Shown here one piece after another: positions 5,866 to 6,698 of a stretch of DNA of 6,698 nucleotides. Source of the stretch: DASPTB01 sp035623615 (GTDB taxonomy: Bacteria; Actinomycetota; UBA4738); NCBI GenBank assembly GCA_035623615.1, contig DASPTB010000079.1, positions 1 to 6,698 on the forward strand, given 5' to 3'. A program made the translations under genes and the position numbers. Below the pieces are notes generated by a model that worked only from the letters and a program-made list of their open reading frames with translations, ran no database searches and was not told the DNA's origin. Positions within the stretch are counted from its first letter, which is position 1. Each line of letters begins with the position of its first letter.

Positions 5866-5964
5866 ATGGCCGATCAGGGACTGCATCGCGTCTCCGTACC
5901 CGCGCCGGGAAGCGCGGGCTCGTCGAGCCGCGCCCGCCCGGCCGCTTCGCCCGCCCTGATCTGA
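5866..5964 (+). CDS. Putative 32-residue leader peptide upstream of valS
   Basis: The ATG at 5866 opens a frame closed by TGA at 5962-5964, 54 bases before the valS start. The peptide begins MADQGLHRVSVPAPG and becomes low-complexity Ser/Ala/Arg/Pro. Its two Val codons are GTC (5890-5892) and GTA (5896-5898); GTA is normally rare in GC-rich genomes. They immediately precede the first arm of two competing hairpins. A peptide like this could let ribosome stalling report shortage of charged tRNA-Val to the downstream synthetase gene. Against it: the frame is short, there are only two Val codons, and its later codons are what random GC-rich DNA would give. Confidence 0.28.
   Translation: MADQGLHRVSVPAPGSAGSSSRARPAASPALI
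5899..5933 (+). promoter_or_regulatory. Two mutually exclusive hairpins in the valS leader
   Basis: CCCGCGC (5899-5905) pairs perfectly with GCGCGGG (5912-5918) across a 6-nt loop. The same arm 5912-5921 can instead pair with GAGCCGCGC (5925-5933): nine pairs, one bulged G at 5918 and a 3-nt loop. The two folds share an arm and cannot coexist, which is the hallmark of an attenuator or RNA switch. No T-run follows. I see no T-box AGGGTGGNACCGCG element in this leader. Confidence 0.33.
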
Positions 5965-5999
5965 GCCGCCGCGGCGACCTGCCGCCGGCCGGCTTCCCC

Positions 6000-6005
6000 T
6001 AGACT
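6000..6005 (+). promoter_or_regulatory. Second candidate -10 (TAGACT) directly before valS
   Basis: TAGACT lies 13 bases before ATG 6019 and would start transcription near 6012, leaving a leader of about 7 nt. The upstream region has no evident -35. If used, it would bypass the putative leader peptide and hairpins at 5866-5964. Confidence 0.3.
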
Positions 6006-6018
6006 CGCGAGAACTGCC

Positions 6019-6698
6019 ATGACCGAGACGACCACGCCCCCGGCGGGGACCGAGATGGCAACCGCCTACGACGCCGCGTCGGCAGAGCGCCGCTGGTACG
6101 CGGAGTGGGAACGCCGCGGGTACTTCCACGCGGAGGTCGATCCCGACCGGCGCCCGTTCTGCATCGTGCTGCCGCCGCCGAATGTCACCGGTGCGCTGCA
6201 CATCGGGCACGCGTTCCAGCAGTTGCTGCAGGACATCACCATCCGCCGGCGCCGCATGCAGGGCTGGGAGGCGCTGTGGCTCCCCGGCACCGATCATGCC
6301 GGCATCGCGACGCAGGTCGTCGTCGAACGCGAGCTCGCCAAGGAGGGTGTCGATCGGCGCGAGCTCGGCCGGGAGAAGTTCGTCGAACGCGTCTGGCAGT
6401 GGAAGGAGCAGTACGGGGGGCGCATCGTCGAGCAGATGAAGACAATGGGGAACTCTTGCGACTGGGACCGCCTGCGCTTCACGATGGACGACGGGCTGGG
6501 GCGGGCCGTCCGCGTGGCGTTCGTCCGTCTGTACGAGGCCGGCCTCATCTATCGGGGCGAGCGGCTCGTCAACTGGTGTCCGAAGGACACGACCGCGCTG
6601 TCCGACTCGGAGGTGGACCACGAGGAGGACGAGGGCGAGCTCGTCACTCTCCGCTACCGGCTTGCCGACGGGAGCGGTCACATCGACGTCGCCACGAC
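6019..6698 (+). CDS. valS: Valyl-tRNA synthetase ValS (N-terminal 226 residues; 3' end outside window)
   Basis: ValS charges tRNA-Val with valine, using ATP, in the cytoplasm. The frame opens at ATG 6019 and runs off the window. Landmarks are the class I signature PPPNVTGALHIGHAF (52-66, HIGH at 61-64), the conserved WLPGTDHAGIATQ (87-99), the ValS-like GNSCDWDRLRFTMD (144-157), and NWCPKDTTALSDSEV (185-199) leading into the CP1 editing insertion. Full-length enzymes are near 860-900 aa, so about a quarter is visible; the KMSKS loop and C-terminal coiled coil lie outside. A second in-frame ATG at 6055 is possible, but 6019 gives a normal-length N-terminus before the YDAASAERRWYAEW helix. Only a weak purine stretch (GAGAA) precedes the start. 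Intact as far as seen. Proximity to clpX recalls the clpX-valS-folC order of many Gram-positive genomes. Confidence 0.96.
   Translation, partial: MTETTTPPAGTEMATAYDAASAERRWYAEWERRGYFHAEVDPDRRPFCIVLPPPNVTGALHIGHAFQQLLQDITIRRRRMQGWEALWLPGTDHAGIATQVVVERELAKEGVDRRELGREKFVERVWQWKEQYGGRIVEQMKTMGNSCDWDRLRFTMDDGLGRAVRVAFVRLYEAGLIYRGERLVNWCPKDTTALSDSEVDHEEDEGELVTLRYRLADGSGHIDVAT

Noticed and set aside
5866..6018. T-box riboswitch upstream of valS
   Set aside because: No T-box consensus, no U-rich terminator and no specifier-type stem was found; the competing hairpins are described separately.
5785..6681. Upstream extension of the glycosylase frame through the spacer and antisense to valS
   Set aside because: The extension reads the complement of valS, has no similarity to glycosylases, and would make the protein far longer than its family.

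Overview
This is a high-GC bacterial window with two housekeeping landmarks at its ends. The 3' part of clpX (AAA+ unfoldase of the ClpXP protease) is at the left edge, and the 5' part of valS (valyl-tRNA synthetase) is at the right edge, both on the + strand. Third codon positions in clpX and valS are almost all G or C, GTG starts are common, and two starts sit directly behind a -10-like box with no room for a Shine-Dalgarno sequence. clpX followed by valS is a familiar order in Actinobacteria and also in Firmicutes. Together these suggest an actinobacterial lineage, possibly a deep-branching soil group such as Thermoleophilia. That placement is inference; Chloroflexota cannot be excluded.

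Layout: clpX (1-823, +) converges on a three-gene minus-strand operon read from about 4229 down to 855. In transcription order this encodes a small signal-bearing membrane protein with a YLDPGTGS motif (4187-3939), a class I SAM-dependent methyltransferase with an extra N-terminal domain (3942-2557), and a five-TM protein with an extracytoplasmic sulfatase / LTA-synthase-like (alkaline phosphatase superfamily) domain (2552-855). The genes are packed tightly (a CTGA stop/start overlap, then a 4-nt gap), which implies coupled expression. The combination points to an uncharacterised modification of the cell envelope or a surface glycan.

Further right are a lone hypothetical gene (4849-4376, -) with markedly less GC-biased codons and its own clear ribosome binding site, a gene-free stretch (4850-5133), and a single-domain DNA-3-methyladenine glycosylase of the AlkA/Mag1 type (5784-5134, -), divergent from valS.

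The glycosylase-valS spacer (5785-6018) is the most intriguing non-coding part. It has a -10-like TACACT six bases before an ATG that opens a 32-codon ORF. Two Val codons (GTC, then GTA) lie just before two mutually exclusive GC-rich hairpins, and a second -10-like box precedes valS itself. This could be a ribosome-sensed attenuator for valS, but the evidence is short motifs in GC-rich DNA and remains tentative.
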